A stretch of 64,000 bases of DNA from Doryteuthis pealeii (GCA_023376005.1 CM042151.1:82800478-82864477); one strand, 5' to 3'. Positions 38,139 to 50,169 are shown, counted from the first letter of the stretch. Notes: generated by a model not told the origin, from the sequence alone. Numbers and translations are program-made.

Positions 38139-38385
38139 TGGCCGCTTTAGCTCAGTCAGTAGAGTGTCCGACTAAGAACCACAAGGTTCCTAGTTCGATA
38201 CCAGCCCTCACAAACTCAGCGTATGAGTATCACAGGGATCTGTGCGATAAAGTAAGAGTTGAGGGTAGGTATGGCGCTTCATCTCAGATGCAAAACAATC
38301 TCCTTGGTCTAGCGATTGTGAAAAGGGGATAGACTCTGTCGCTGTCTGGCTGATACCGACTTAAGTCCCGACGACTTTACTTACT
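38139..38385 (+). mobile_element. tRNA-derived SINE (Lys-like head), copy in R1
   Basis: Head GGCCGCTTTAGCTCAGTCAG, B box GGTTCCTAGTTCGATACCAG, body with CAATCTCCTTGGTCTAGCG and TGATACCGACTTAAG, ending ACGACTTTACTTACTTT. Same family as 2,828-3,075, at a different genomic position. Confidence 0.85.
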
Positions 38386-38459
38386 TTATCCCATTAGATA
38401 TGCATCCGGTCTCTGCTAAATTTGTCAGGTTTACGCCATATATTTTGCATATCCAATAT

Positions 38460-38695
38460 ATTTCCTTCTCTTCTTCATTTTCTCTCTTTCTCTTCCACCC
38501 TCCTTCATTTCTTTACTCTCCTTTTTTCCCTTTCCTCATTTGCTATCGTTCCCCTTCCAATTTCTCTCTTTATTTCTTTTTTCTCTTTTTACTCTCTTTT
38601 CTTACTTTGTTGGTCCTCCCTTTTTAGTTTTATCTCTTTCTATTCCTTTCTTTTTTCTCTCCTTCCTTCTTTTCTCTCCCCCCACTCCCTTTAAC
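38460..38695 (+). repeat. Pyrimidine-rich tract
   Basis: Dominated by CTTTCTCTCC-like runs. It is the inverted counterpart of the purine-rich tandem repeat at 6,018-6,620. Phe/Ser/Leu-rich open frames in all three plus frames reflect composition. H-DNA (triplex) formation is possible. Confidence 0.85.
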
Positions 38696-39062
38696 AAATA
38701 TTTTCCGATCCTCTTGACTTTTATTTGTTTGCTGATGAGACAAAAATATTAATTTCTTAGAAAGAACAATCTATACATATATAAAGGGCAATTGTGTATA
38801 TGTGTATGTCCGGAGGAAACTTCGAAAATAAAACAATTAACGACAAAGTATATATAAATATATACACATTAAATATCATCAGGGCTTTTTTTTTAAGTAA
38901 AATTAATAAAGAGTTTATTTATATCTGTGAAGATAATTAAATTAGATTTAAACGATAACAGCATATACCTTTTTGCATTTAATAATGTAAAAAGTAGACA
39001 TTAACTTTTCTTTTAGAGTAGTTTGATCAACGCAAGATCTTTTCTTTTTACGGGAATTTAAT

Positions 39063-39142
39063 GGGGCATCCTGCTAGGGTCCAACTCATGATTCAGTTAT
39101 AAATTATTACTGAATCATGAGTGGGCTCCCGCAGGATGCCCC
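39063..39142. repeat. Near-perfect 80-base hairpin
   Basis: GGGGCATCCTGC at the left and GCAGGATGCCCC at the right enclose ACTCATGATTCAGT / ACTGAATCATGAGT arms and a loop of about 11 bases. It is a possible MITE core or recombination site. The R2 copy at 57,272-57,338 has lost parts of both arms. Confidence 0.85.
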
Positions 39143-41260
39143 AGGACCAGCGAGACTAACTTTAAAAAATTCCCCCTCTATCCAGGCGACGCCAGGTAGC
39201 CGCTTCTAGTTTCTTAGAAAGAACAATAAATTATATAACTGATTTTTTCTCGAAAGTACATAGCACAATATAGAACATCTCTTCTCCTCTTTTCTTTAGA
39301 TATTCATTCAATGACTCTTAGAAGGATTTAAAGACGTATTGATAGTAATCTTTTCTCTGGCAGTTTTTTCTTTAGGTTTTTCCAAACATTCATGTGCGAA
39401 AACGGTCGATGATTTTCATCAGGGCAATGTGTTAACGGCTATCTTTTAGGAAACAACGCATTGTCTATAACCTCTTCATTTGAGGAAGGAGGGTAAAAAC
39501 TCAATCCATGTAAGGAAGTCTTTCATCTTGCCCTCTCTTGCTTTCAATGAACACATGGTTATAATAAAAATTGACAGTAAAACTTGTAGGTTTTTGTACT
39601 CGACCAGGAATATTCTTTTTCCTTTCTTTTTTGATATATTTTTTTTAGATATTTATTCAGTTGTTTTAGTAGTTAATAAAGAAATTAACGATAGCAATCA
39701 TCATCATTTAGTTCTGTTAATGTAGAAGAAGGATTTCAAGACGTATTGATAGTAATTTTTTCTCGAGTAGGTGAAATATTTACTTTTATAGATTTTTCAA
39801 TGTTTACGAAATGAAAATTCCAACCAATTTGAACGGAAATTGAATTTTATTTAAAGTCAATATTTCAAAGTACCGTTTAAAAAAAAAAATATATTTTCTT
39901 TTAAAGTTATTTTTATAAATATTCTAAAATTTTGACCTTTCTTCTTTTAAATAAGAAAAAATCAAACGTTAAAATGCATTTTTCAGTTAGCTATCAAGGG
40001 TAAAAGAGGAGTGATAGTGGGGGAAAAAATGAAAATTCCTGTGCCATGATTTCCTAAACTTTATTATTTCAGAATTATTCTAATTGTAGCGATTATCTCT
40101 CCTTGTTTAGTTGAGGAGGAGATTGGTAATAGGTAACCTTCCCTTGCCACCAAGGTTTGCCACTAGGGGCGTTGTAGCCTGGCTATTTAAAGACAGACCC
40201 GGGAAAACTAACTCTCTCTTTCATCCCGATCTCCAGATATGCACTAAACAAGTTGTGTCTTCGTACAATTCGATTTGGGGGAGCAAAACTATTTAAATTA
40301 TATTCAGCAATTTGCTCTAGTGACAAAATTACTTCATAATATTCTTATATTTTGTAATATAATTTAAACTTTTAGATCTAATTTAGTTAATTCAAATTAT
40401 TTTTAAAATTAAAAACATGTATGAAAATACATTTTGTTTTGCTTCATATAGGAATGGGTATCTGTGGGCCATAGTTTAGCTGGGGTCACACAGGGAATAT
40501 GTTCTGATTGTAATTCGTTTCTTGAGGTTACGGGGAGCGAAGGAGCTACTGTCTCTCAAAGTCGCTGATAAGTTAACTGACGTTTGTGGAATACGGGTGG
40601 TTTGATATAATTTTGATAGGATAAAAAGAGCGTCCACATATTCGAATGGGTTGTAGCGGTTGTCTGCGACTGTCTGGTCTGAAAGAATTATCTTCCGTTG
40701 TTTTCAGGTTTTGACCTCTAGGGGTACTGACTATTTAATCAGGAAAGCGCCAAGTTTGAATCCTCTTCTCTCCGGGAAAGCAAACAGGATACAGAGTTAA
40801 ACGTTAGCGTCTATACCCTTCATGTCTATACCGTTTCAGCTTAAGTAAGTGACATTACTTCATAGAATCTCCATCACTTCTTTAGGACGAAAGCCTACGT
40901 CTTACCTTCTTTATAATACATTTATGTATCTTTTCTATACACCTTGTATAACTTCAATTCGTATATGTTCATTATGTATCTCTGTTAGATACCTTGTATA
41001 TGTATTCCTGTTAAATGTAGTTCATGTGCTCTTGTATTAAAGTCTTTTACACCTCACAACTTCTTTGTCGCAATATTTCTGGTACTTTTAGGTACCCACG
41101 TGGAAGGTCCTTAAACCTTCTAACTAATTATAATACCCGTTAAACCTGACAGACTGAAAAGCTTAATTACTTATCACGTGATTGTTCATCGCTAAATTAG
41201 CCAGTTAACTATCGTTTTTTGGGTTTTAATGGCTTTCATACATTGTTGAACATGAAATAA

Positions 41261-41340
41261 TCGTAGTGTAATGGTTAGCAAAATAGTCTCGTATATACAT
41301 TAATACTGAATAGCGAGTTCGATCCTCGTTGGATACTCCA
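41261..41340 (+). mobile_element. tRNA-like SINE head in R1-U1
   Basis: TCGTAGTGTAATGGTTAGC followed by GCGAGTTCGATCCTCGTTGG and ending in CTCCA. The pol III boxes are good; the cloverleaf is incomplete. Confidence 0.65.
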
Positions 41341-41396
41341 TACTCACAATCTCGCATCACATCCTACGCGTAGCGGATGTGTTAGATAAATGAATA

Positions 41397-42431
41397 TGTC
41401 TTGGTCCGTATTTATGATTCTGCGTTAAGAGTTACGTCCCTTAGACCAACTGTGTGTTTTTTCCTAAACGGGATTATTCTTGCATTTTCACCGCCCTTTT
41501 CCGGCTAGCATTATTCAGCGGTAAATTCAATCCTGTTTCTACCTTGCCACGACACCCATCAGACGTGTTGCTGACTTCTCCCTCTCAGAAGTTTATTACG
41601 GGCACCCGGTAAGGAAGATTTCTTATCTTGTCATTAAATAGCTAATTTGTTACTGGCTATTTTCTAATATTTACTTTTATCTGTTGTCCGACCTTGAATT
41701 TCTCTGTTCTATGTGAGAAATCTTGCCCCTCGTATTATTTTCTATTATTGCCTATTATCTTCCCGGACCCTTGTATGACATGTATGTATTTCTCACTCTT
41801 ACTATTAGCACTTAGTAAAGTTATTTCGTATTCACTAGCCTTTGTTGACATGGTGTTTATTCCGAGAATACATGCTATTCTTCACCGCTGCTTCACACCT
41901 AGCTATGTCCGTTCGACCCCAGCCATCAGTCGAACACTTTCCTCAGAGACTTGTCTCAGAAACACCTCGCTTCATTTTCCTACTCTCAGTACAAATATTG
42001 TCTCTTCTCACTCATGTTGAAATAACACTATTCTGAGTGAATCCCGGTCCACGTTCATAAGGGACCCTTGAGTTTATCGTTCACCTCCTCCTCCTGCTCT
42101 CTCTGGTTGTCTACCTCTTCCTACTTCCTGTGTCCCTGCTACTATTAACGATGTTATCGTCTCTGCCTGCTCTGACCATTTACCTTGTGTCCCTTATCCG
42201 TTCCCTGTAATTTCTTATAATTACCTTGCCTTTTGTACCTTGATTTGCCTTGTCTGTCATATGTTTATTTTTTCTTTCCAGCTTTTTACCTCTTTCCTGC
42301 TGAATAAATTCATTATAACTACACCCAAAGGTTATTTGTGTTTCCTGGCAGGAGGGGTTAAACTACACTGCGACGAAATTGTGTCTCGATCCCTGGCAAT
42401 AGAGTCAGACACAAATTCTAGAGGCGTGATA
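41397..42431 (+). mobile_element. LTR-like insertion (1,035 bp) with 5-bp target duplication
   Basis: Empty sites (44,535 on plus; 19,390 on minus; 62,450) read AAATGAATACCTCAAC. Here AAATGAATA is followed by TGTCTTGG..., and after 1,035 bases ...GGCGTGATA is followed by GAATACCTCAAC, so GAATA is duplicated (41,392-41,396 and 42,432-42,436). A CTGAATAAATTCATTATAAC segment near 42,300 contains AATAAA. Length, TG start, a 5-base duplication and an internal poly-A signal suit a solo LTR, although the end is not CA. Short plus-strand frames inside (41,694-42,036) have no recognisable domain. Confidence 0.7.
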
Positions 42432-42890
42432 GAATACCTCAACATAATCGGTGATATCTGATGTCTTACAACAATGCCCCTCATTGGAAAACTTCTGGAC
42501 TCAACACGTGATTGGTATACCCAATCAGAGAAAGCCTCTCCCTCACTTAACTCTACACACAGGAATTACCATTTTACTGAGCCAACAGAGTGAATTGATA
42601 CTGCAACACTGCTATTCGGAGTTGCAGCCCAGATTGGCAATGCAAAGTCATCTTCTGTTGAATCTAGAATAATTTTACCAATCAGAAATGCAAATGGCGT
42701 AAATACAAGCTCCGTTTGCTTATATTTTGACGACGAGGTAGTTTTTAGTGATTTTGTAAAATCATTTGTAGGTGCCGATTTTCTATTTCATTATAAACTT
42801 TACTGAACTGCAAAAACTAGAGATATATACATCAAACTACAAGGCAAATATATTCAAGAGCCTATACATCAAAATTCTTTTAACTGCAGG

Positions 42891-43414
42891 GGTATCACCA
42901 GTTGTAAGATTCAAAGGTTATGACAAAGTCATAACTCGTTGGAACGCAAACAAACTCCGACACAGGTTGAGGGACAAAACATTTTATATAACAGAACAAG
43001 AATAAACAGGGTACATAATACATATACAAGAGTAGAGATAATGACACATTCATGAATGGTAAAATACAAGATATTTAAGTATCAAAGAGATACCTAAATG
43101 TACATAAAATCGTAGTCACGGATACATGACTAAAGGATAGTCATATATCGTATAAGAGACTTACTAGCAGTGAGTGGCCAGTGTTAAGGGCCGAAGCCCC
43201 AACAAGAAAGGGGTAGTCATAAGACTACCTCATTGTGTCTCGTAGGTCGAGCAGCAGGCAAAGAGGGAGAGAAGTTCAAATCAGCCGCTTAAATACACGA
43301 CCTAGAGGGAACCAGCGACACCAAACGGGCAGACAACTCCCCAGGCAAATACGAAAATAACTCCTACAGGGACAATAGTCCGAATAACGCAGACAATACT
43401 AAAATAAAATACAT
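42891..43414 (+). other. Linker between U1 and U2
   Basis: About 525 bases found only between the two units, here and at about 60,842-61,345. It contains AAGGGCCGAAGCCCCAAC and, at its right end, a 30-base segment (43,369-43,400, with AGTCCGAATAACGCAGACAA) that is also in both palindrome arms. No coding signal. A plus frame at 42,772-43,005 crosses the junction and is not supported. Confidence 0.55.
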
Positions 43415-44401
43415 CGTATTGATACGATTTCGATAGGATAAGAAGAGCGTCCACATATTCGAATGGGTTGTAGCGATTGTCTGCTACTGTTTGGTCTGGA
43501 AGAATTATCTTCCCTTGTTTTCTGGTTTTGACCTCTAGGGGTACTGACTATTTAATCAGAGAAGCGCCAAGTTTGAATCCTCTTCTCTCCGGGACAGCAA
43601 ACAGGATACAGAGTTAAACGTTAGCGTCTATACCCTACATGTATATACCGTTTAATGTGGGCGGCTTCGCCCCTCAGTCCAGCCTAAGTAAGTGACATTA
43701 CTTCATAGAATCTCCATCACTTTTTTAGGACAAAAGCCTACGTCCTACCTTCTTTATAATACATTTATGTATCTTTTTTATACACCTTTGTATACTTTCT
43801 CTTCGTATATGTGTTCATTATGTATCTCTGTTAGATACATTGTATTTTGTATGTGTATTCCTGTTAAACGTAGTTCTATGTGTTCTTGTATTAAAGTCTA
43901 TTTGTTACACCTCGCAACTTCTTTGTCGCAATATTTCTGGTACTTTTAGGTACCCACGTGGAAGGTCCCTAAGACTTCTAACTAATTATAATACCCGTTA
44001 AACCTGACAGACTGAAAAAGCTTACTTACTTATCACGTGACTGTTAATCGCTAAATTAGCCAGTTAACTATCTCGAAATGAATAGAAGGCCGTTCTTTCT
44101 TTTGATGGTGATGGAGAGTTTATGAATCATAAGGAGATTTGGTTTGCAGTAAAAGAAATATGATCGGTAAAACAAAAGGAAACATTTGTTTTCTTATACA
44201 AATTGAATATTATTTTTTAAAAATAATTTCTATAAACCGCTGAAATTTTGTAATTGAAGTGTAACAACGTCATTATTTCCAATTTACTTTTTAATAAAGA
44301 AATATCACATAATTTTAATAAAGCCATTAATTATTGAGTTGGTAAAACTTATTGCTTTGTTGGGTTTTAGTGGCTTTTATACATTGTTGAACATGAAATA
44401 A

Positions 44402-44481
44402 TCGTAGTGTAATGGTTAGCAACATAGTCTCGCATATCCATCAATACTGAATAGCGAGTTCGATCCTCGCCGGATGCTCCA
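44402..44481 (+). mobile_element. tRNA-like SINE head in R1-U2
   Basis: The same 80-base head as 41,261-41,340, with GCGAGTTCGATCCTCGCCGG better preserved. Confidence 0.65.
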
Positions 44482-44730
44482 TACTCGCGATCTCATATCA
44501 CATCCTACGCGTAGCGGATATCTTAGATAAATGAATACCTCAACACAATCGGTGATATCTGAGGTCTTACAACAATGCCTCTCATTGGAGAACTTCTCGA
44601 CTCAACACGTGATTGGTATATCCAATCAGAGAAAGCCTCTCCATCGCTTAACCCTACGCACAGGAATTACCATTTTACTAAGCCAACAGAGTTTAAATTG
44701 AATTGATAACTGCAACACTGATATTCGGAG

Positions 44731-45944
44731 TATAACCCGTAGGTCGCTCCCGAGCTAAAGGGCTCACAGAATCTCCGAAATTGGCCGTCAAGATCGGATT
44801 TTTGCATCAACCAAGGATTGCAGGGTCTCTATATTACTGGAAGTCTAGCCGAATGCCCCACGTTGTTCTAAAGATCTCAAACGACTAGAAATCTGCTATA
44901 GAACTGATCTCCGAGGTTTAATGGCGGCCGATTGGTCATATACAAAAAAGAAAATAACGAATCTTTTTCTTCTTCAAAAATCAACAACATTTATATTCGA
45001 AAATATAGAAATACAAATAATTACTTCTCAAGGTTTGTGGGAGTGATGTGCCCGTAATTAAATACTTCTGGTCTTCTGCAAAGTATTGTGCAAAACAGTT
45101 CGTAAGTTGACTAAGTTTTCAAAATGGTCTTAGCTGAAGTCAGTTACTCTCGGCTCTCAGTATTGCGTTAATCTTGTCAGCTAGCCCGATTCTCAAGCGT
45201 CACAACTTCATCTGCCCGTTTGGCCTCATCTGCCCATTCGGCCTCTTCTGCTTCTCAAGCCAAAAACGTCTGAGTTAAATAATACTCCGATCGGAACAAT
45301 TTTATTTCCGGCCGGCACGAAGATATCGGGAATTTTTCTGCTCCACCCACTCAAGCAGGGTAACCGCCCCTCTTGTTTCCAACCAGCCAATCAAATTTAC
45401 TTCCGCTCACCAATCTGGGTGCCATCTCTTCCGGCCACTTGAATGTTTTTTAAATACATTCGACTTTCTTTAATTTTTTTTAATGTCGATTTCCAACAAG
45501 AGTTTATCTCATTCTCCAGCAATAGGGAAACATAAAAACAATAGATTCTCTTTAATCCTGGTTCTTTATGTTCCGGTAATCTATAAAACAAGATTTATCT
45601 TTTCCCCGCGACTAAAGTCTGGATACATCAAAGACTCGTCTAAGAACGGCTTCCCTCACTTCTGGGAGTTCCGACCTACTTGAGATTTTACTACCGGCCA
45701 CTATCACCTCGACCGGGGGGGTCGAGGTCATTTTCGGATCGCCCATCTGTTTTGAATCTACGGCTGAAGTCGGCCAGCGAGTTATATTTCCGTTTATTAA
45801 TTCTTTCTTTCTTCTAATTTCAAAACCTAGATCAGGTCACATCTCGAACGCGGCCTTGTAATTCTGACCCAAATGATCGGAAGATTTTAACTTCCGATTT
45901 TTCTTTCTTTCTTTTTCTATCTTCCAAACCTGAATCAGGTCACA
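44731..45944. mobile_element. 1.2-kb insertion unique to R1-U2
   Basis: Four other copies (42,619; 60,571; 62,633; minus strand near 19,193) read ATTCGGAGTTGCAGCCCAG without interruption. Here ATTCGGAG is followed by TATAACCCGTAGG..., and after 1,214 bases ...CAGGTCACA is followed by GAGTTGCAG. GAG is therefore duplicated (44,728-44,730 and 45,945-45,947). The insert is GC-richer than its surroundings. It contains repeated CTTTCTTTCTT tracts and two CAGGTCAC motifs (near 45,834 and 45,936) and no long ORF. I cannot name the family; a non-autonomous transposon or solo LTR are options. Confidence 0.75.
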
Positions 45945-46929
45945 GAGTTGCAGCCCAGATTGGCAATGCAAAGTCATCTTCCTGTTGAATCTAGAATAAT
46001 TTTACCAATCAGAAATGCAAATGGCGTAAATACAAGCTCCGTTTGCTTATATTTTGACGACGAGGTAGTTTTTAGTGATTTTGTAAAATCATTTGTAGGT
46101 GCCGATTTTCCATTTCATTATAAACTCTTACTGAACTGCAAAAACTAAAGATATATACATCAAACTACAAGGCAAATATATTCAATAGCCTATACATCAA
46201 AATTCTCTTAATTGCAGTGACATGGTTCTTAAGATTTATACAACTTATATTTCAAGAACGACCATCATTTTTGATGCATTCAAAGCCGTGAAATTAATTT
46301 CCAATCTAATCTTAATTCAATCACCTATCTTCATATCTTTTGACCATTAAAAACAGCAGAAGATGGATTCCTGAAATTGTATGCTTCAGACTTAAGTTTA
46401 AAAAGAAAACAGAAAAGAATATAGTGGAATATACATTAATGTCATTTGATAGAAAGACTTAGTATATCGATCTTAAAACCGGCAATATCAAATACAAACG
46501 ACTAAAAACGTTGGGAAGGCACCATTCATGAGTATAAGTGCAATGAAGAAAAAGAAAGTCTAGCATATATTATAACAACGATAGAAAAAAGTTTCATATA
46601 ATAGAAAAGATGATAAAGGATTTCTTTTATCTGTAGATCACAGACAAATGACAAAAAGTTCCTCTTCCTACTTTTCTACGTTTAAAAATTTTAATGAAAA
46701 TGATTAGAGTGTAACGCTTTGTATATTATATAAGTCGTTAAAAAGATATTTGGTGGTGGTGTGTTAAAAAGGATGTACAATCTTAATCCGCTCTTATGTT
46801 AATATGTTGACTTGAGATAAAAATGTTGATCGACACACTTCTTAATTTATATGTTCTTGTTCGTATATGCATTGTAAAAATCTAATTTGCTAAAAGTAAA
46901 GACACACACATTCTAAGTTTCTGGATTAT

Positions 46930-48520
46930 CTCCTGTGTGTATTCGCATATGTTTTCTTAAATGGAGTTTCGTGAAAATACTGATGCACACACACTGCACA
47001 AGGAAATCCTTTTTATCGTGTGTGACTTTGCCTGTGAATTTCTAACTTGGAAATTTGGGAAAATACTAATCCACACATTTTGCATGGATATGTTTTTTCT
47101 CTGTGTGTGTGTGCTCATATGCTTTTTTAAATTGGAGTTTAGAGAAATACTGATTCGCACAGTGGACAAGAATATGGTTTTTTCTCCTGTGTGTGTTCGC
47201 ATATGGCGTTTTAAATCGGAAGGTAGAGAAAAAGCCAACCCACACACTTCACAAGTAAATGGCTTCTCACCTGTGTGTATCCGATGTGAACTTTTAAGTT
47301 GTAATTCTTAGAAAATGCTGATCCACACACTTGACAATTAAATGGTTTCTCCCCTGTGTGTGTCCGCATGTGAACTTTTAAGTTGTACTTCTTAGAAAAT
47401 GCTAATCCACACACTTCACAATTAAATGGTTTCTCCCCTGTGTGTGTCCGCATGTGACCTTTGAAGTTGGAATTCACGAGAAAACGCAGAACCACACACT
47501 TCACAATTAAATGGTTTCTCGCCTGTATGTCTTCGCACGTGGGTTTTTAAGTTACCACTCTGAGAAAATGCTAATCCACACACTTCACAAGTAAACGGTT
47601 TCACTCCCGTGTGTGTTCGCATATGATCTTTTAAGCTGGATTTATGAGAAAACGCTGACCACACACTTCACAAGTAAACGGTTTCTCCCCTGTGGTGTGT
47701 TCGCATGTGGACGTTTAATTTGGAATTATTAAAAAAATCCTAATCCACACACTTGGCAGTAATATGCTTTCTCTCGTTGTGTATTTGCATGTGTCCTTGA
47801 AGATCAATATTTTCTGAATATGTTGATCCACATACTTGTCTAGAATGATGTTTATCTTCTATTGTTTTTGCATGTTTGGTTTTAAATTCGAATTCTGAGA
47901 AAATGATGTTTCCATCAATTGAAAAGATAATGTTTATCTTTGTGTATTTTTCTTATATTCTGTAAATGGGATTCTATGAAAATACTGTTAAATACAACTG
48001 ACAAGAAATTGCTTCTTTCTGTGTGTATTCGTATGAGTCTTATAAATGAAATTCTATGAAAATGTTGGCCCACACACTTGTTCAAATAAGGATTTATCTT
48101 CGGTTTAAGTATTATCTTCGTAACTATTTTCTAAATTGGAATTAAAAAAAATGTTGATCCACAGACTTGACAAAAAATGTTTTTCTACTGCGTGCATTCA
48201 CACGTTGTCGTTTGAAGTTGATCCCCTTGAAAAAGCTAATACACACTTTTGAAAAGAAAATTGTTTTCTCTGTCTTGTATTCGCATGTGACTTTCAAAAT
48301 GAGAATTTTGTTAAAAGTTTGATCCTTGATGAGAGAATGATTTTTCAACCGTATAAGTTTTCATGTATATATTCAAATCTCCTTGAAAATTCTGATCCAC
48401 ATACTTGTTAATAATAAATTTACTTTTCACAGTATCTTTGCATGTTTCTTGAGAAATCCTTGTATTGTAAATTTGCTGATTTACATATTTTAGAAGAATA
48501 TTTTATCTGAAAACAACAAA
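46930..48520 (-). pseudogene. C2H2 zinc-finger array, copy 2 (frameshifted)
   Basis: Inverted copy of 16,980-18,545. On the minus strand the finger tips read HKSSLKD, QSGNLKT, RE(F)NLKG, KKYNLKV, KNYNLKV, LPSDLKR, LNSNLKK, QISKLEI and one more finger (RNS-LRK) that copy 1 has lost with about 400 bases of 3' sequence. Frame breaks occur near 47,690, 47,480, 47,285, 47,180, 47,110 and 46,965, so no frame holds more than about three fingers. The extra CA of copy 1 (18,445) is present here too (about 47,110), so that frameshift predates the duplication. Decayed fingers continue to about 48,500, ending next to an inverted TTTTCAG-type acceptor near 48,510. No effector domain is seen. Confidence 0.85.
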
Positions 48521-48700
48521 AACAGGATATGATTAATAAAAAAATTAGAAAAATATTCATATTCTTACATGAAGCAAAATCGTCAAACGTTTAAGAAAAA
48601 TAACGAATGTATGTTCAATATTATACATAATTCGTACAAAAACATAATGCATAGAACTTTTATATATAAGTAATTACATTGTTTGATGAGTAGACAATTT

Positions 48701-49019
48701 AATGTATGTTCAATATATACATATTATACATAATTGATTTAGGGCATTATTTACCAGGGTCACCATTTCCGGTCAATTATATTATACACATGGGAAGTAA
48801 TAACAGAGATGATATAGGTAGATACAGAAGTCGATGCATAGAGAGTGATTATTTGTTTTATTGCATATCAACCGTTTTCAAGGCATTTAATAAGAATAAT
48901 ATCGTTTTTATAACAAAAATACTCAGGTTGCTTAAAGTGTCTGCTGTTGCTTAAGTAGACACCCAATTACGTGTCATCGATGCTTACTTCGGTGATCTAG
49001 TGGGAAACGGTGTTTTAAG
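48701..49019. other. Edge of unclassified region
   Basis: The match to the zinc-finger flank stops near 48,700. The following 300 bases have a marginal 82-codon frame (48,706-48,954) with no motif. Nothing is recognised. Confidence 0.35.
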
Positions 49020-49370
49020 TTTAACGTGCCGTAAATGTATGGGAGGTGAGACACAGAAGTAAGAAATAAGATAAAAAGAGAGATTTTGAGAGAGAAAAGA
49101 GAGAAAAGTAAGGGAAGTGAGAAAAAGAGATAAGGAAAAGATAGGAAAATGAATGCAAAAAAAGGAGAGAGGGTAAATAAAGCAAAGAGAGTAAGGGTTG
49201 TAAAGAGGTTAAAAGAAAATAAGTTGGGAAAGGAATAAGATGAACGAGGCAGAGAAAAGAGGGTGAAGGAAAGGAGGACAAAGAAATTCGAGAGAAATAA
49301 GAGTGAAACTGAAAGAGAAAGTGTAAAGAGAACAAATTAAGGGGAAAGAAAAAAGAGAAGAAACGAATGA
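49020..49370. repeat. Purine-rich tract
   Basis: AAGAGAGAAAAG-type runs on the plus strand, similar in style to 6,018-6,620 but not alignable unit by unit. Minus-strand Ser/Phe/Leu-rich frames (49,021-49,335 and 49,209-49,646) are compositional. Confidence 0.8.
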
Positions 49371-50169
49371 GGGGGAATATATTGTAGCCCTATCGCCTGG
49401 ACAGTAGAATACGCTCTGCACTCTGCAGGGGTGTAAAATCCCCAAAGATAGGTGACCTATTGGCTGTAGGGGACGGGTCCTGGTGGCTGAGCAATCCATG
49501 ATAGGCAACATTCCAGTTTGCCCGGCTAAGGTGACTCTGGTTGTTGTAGAGTCTCCTACGATCAATTGGATGGTAAAATCAATTACTATCACCGCCATAT
49601 TGTCAATCCTATTGCTCGTATGGTACTCACTCACCCTTTTTATCATATATGTGCAGAAGGTGTTGGCTAAGGTCTAAGTGTCCTGGGTATGATGTTAAAC
49701 TTGCATCTAGTGGTGAAGACCCTATTCTAGAGCCTGAGGAGTAAGAAGTACCCCATCATTGCCAATACCCAGGTCTACTTTAACTCGGAATGATAGTTCA
49801 ATATCAATATCCAGTGTCAATATCCTCAAACAACAGAAACCAGTCTTTGTGATCCCTATAATCAAACACACAAAGACATTATAGATAATACAATTACAGT
49901 ATAACAACGAAGATTCAACGGAACTATGAATTTTCCGACAAATCTCTTCACCAGAAATTTGTTAGGACTTCTAAGAACCCTCCTTTATATTGGCTTATGA
50001 TGTCATCTTGGAAGCTATTAGATATTGGTTACAATATAAATTTGTAATATAAAGTCGCTGTTCAAACATTTGTTGCAAGTATCAAATCAGGATTCAATAG
50101 TTCCGATGCTCACGCAACATAACACTGGTGTCAAATAAGCCTTTTAAAAAATAATTATAAAATGAGACA
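49371..50169. other. Unclassified segment with a small hydrophobic open frame
   Basis: A 64-codon plus frame (49,483-49,677) ends in a hydrophobic stretch (ITITAILSILLLVWYSLTLF) that could be one membrane segment. It has no signal for a start, no family resemblance and no second copy in the window, so I do not call a gene. The surrounding sequence is moderately GC-richer than average. Confidence 0.3.

Larger units (their letters stand above)
40590..42890 (+). repeat. Unit U1 of R1
   Basis: First of two tandem units beginning near TAGGATAAAAAGAGCGTCC (40,616). It contains GGGGTACTGACTATTTAATC, GTACCCACGTGGAAGG, a tRNA-like head at 41,261, an LTR-like insertion at 41,397-42,431, and CCCAGATTGGCAATGC. 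Relative to U2 it lacks about 300 bases near 41,212. It ends at CTTTTAACTGCAG (42,889). Confidence 0.8.
43415..46210 (+). repeat. Unit U2 of R1
   Basis: Second tandem unit, from TAGGATAAGAAGAGCGTCC (43,434) to CTCTTAATTGCAG (46,217). It lacks the LTR-like insertion of U1 and has its own 1.2 kb insertion at 44,731-45,944. It includes a short GGGCGGCTTCGCCC hairpin near 43,657. It runs on into the flank of zinc-finger copy 2. Confidence 0.8.
35083..46515 (+). repeat. Duplicated block R1
   Basis: The same order recurs directly at 52,826-63,125. It starts at CTACTTTTGAATTTCAAAT and ends at AAACGACTAAAAACGTT (46,499, and 63,100 in R2). Contents: outer palindrome arm, block X2, a tRNA-Lys-like SINE, a pyrimidine tract, a hairpin at 39,063, tandem units U1 and U2. 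R1 is about 1.1 kb longer, largely because of the insertion at 44,731-45,944. There are no intact genes. Confidence 0.9.

Noticed and set aside
38400..38752. Three overlapping frames rich in Phe, Ser and Leu (and the same at 56,619-56,970)
   Set aside because: Pyrimidine-rich tract, open in all frames at once.
41261..41340. tRNA-Glu or tRNA-Asp gene ending in CCA
   Set aside because: The terminal CCA is chance. The 5' and 3' ends are not complementary and the middle region cannot form the anticodon arm.
40590..44500. Complete LTR retrotransposon with U1 and U2 as its two LTRs
   Set aside because: The sequence between has no pol or gag coding, and U2 runs on into flank shared with 18,546-19,945. 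Tandem repeat units explain it better.
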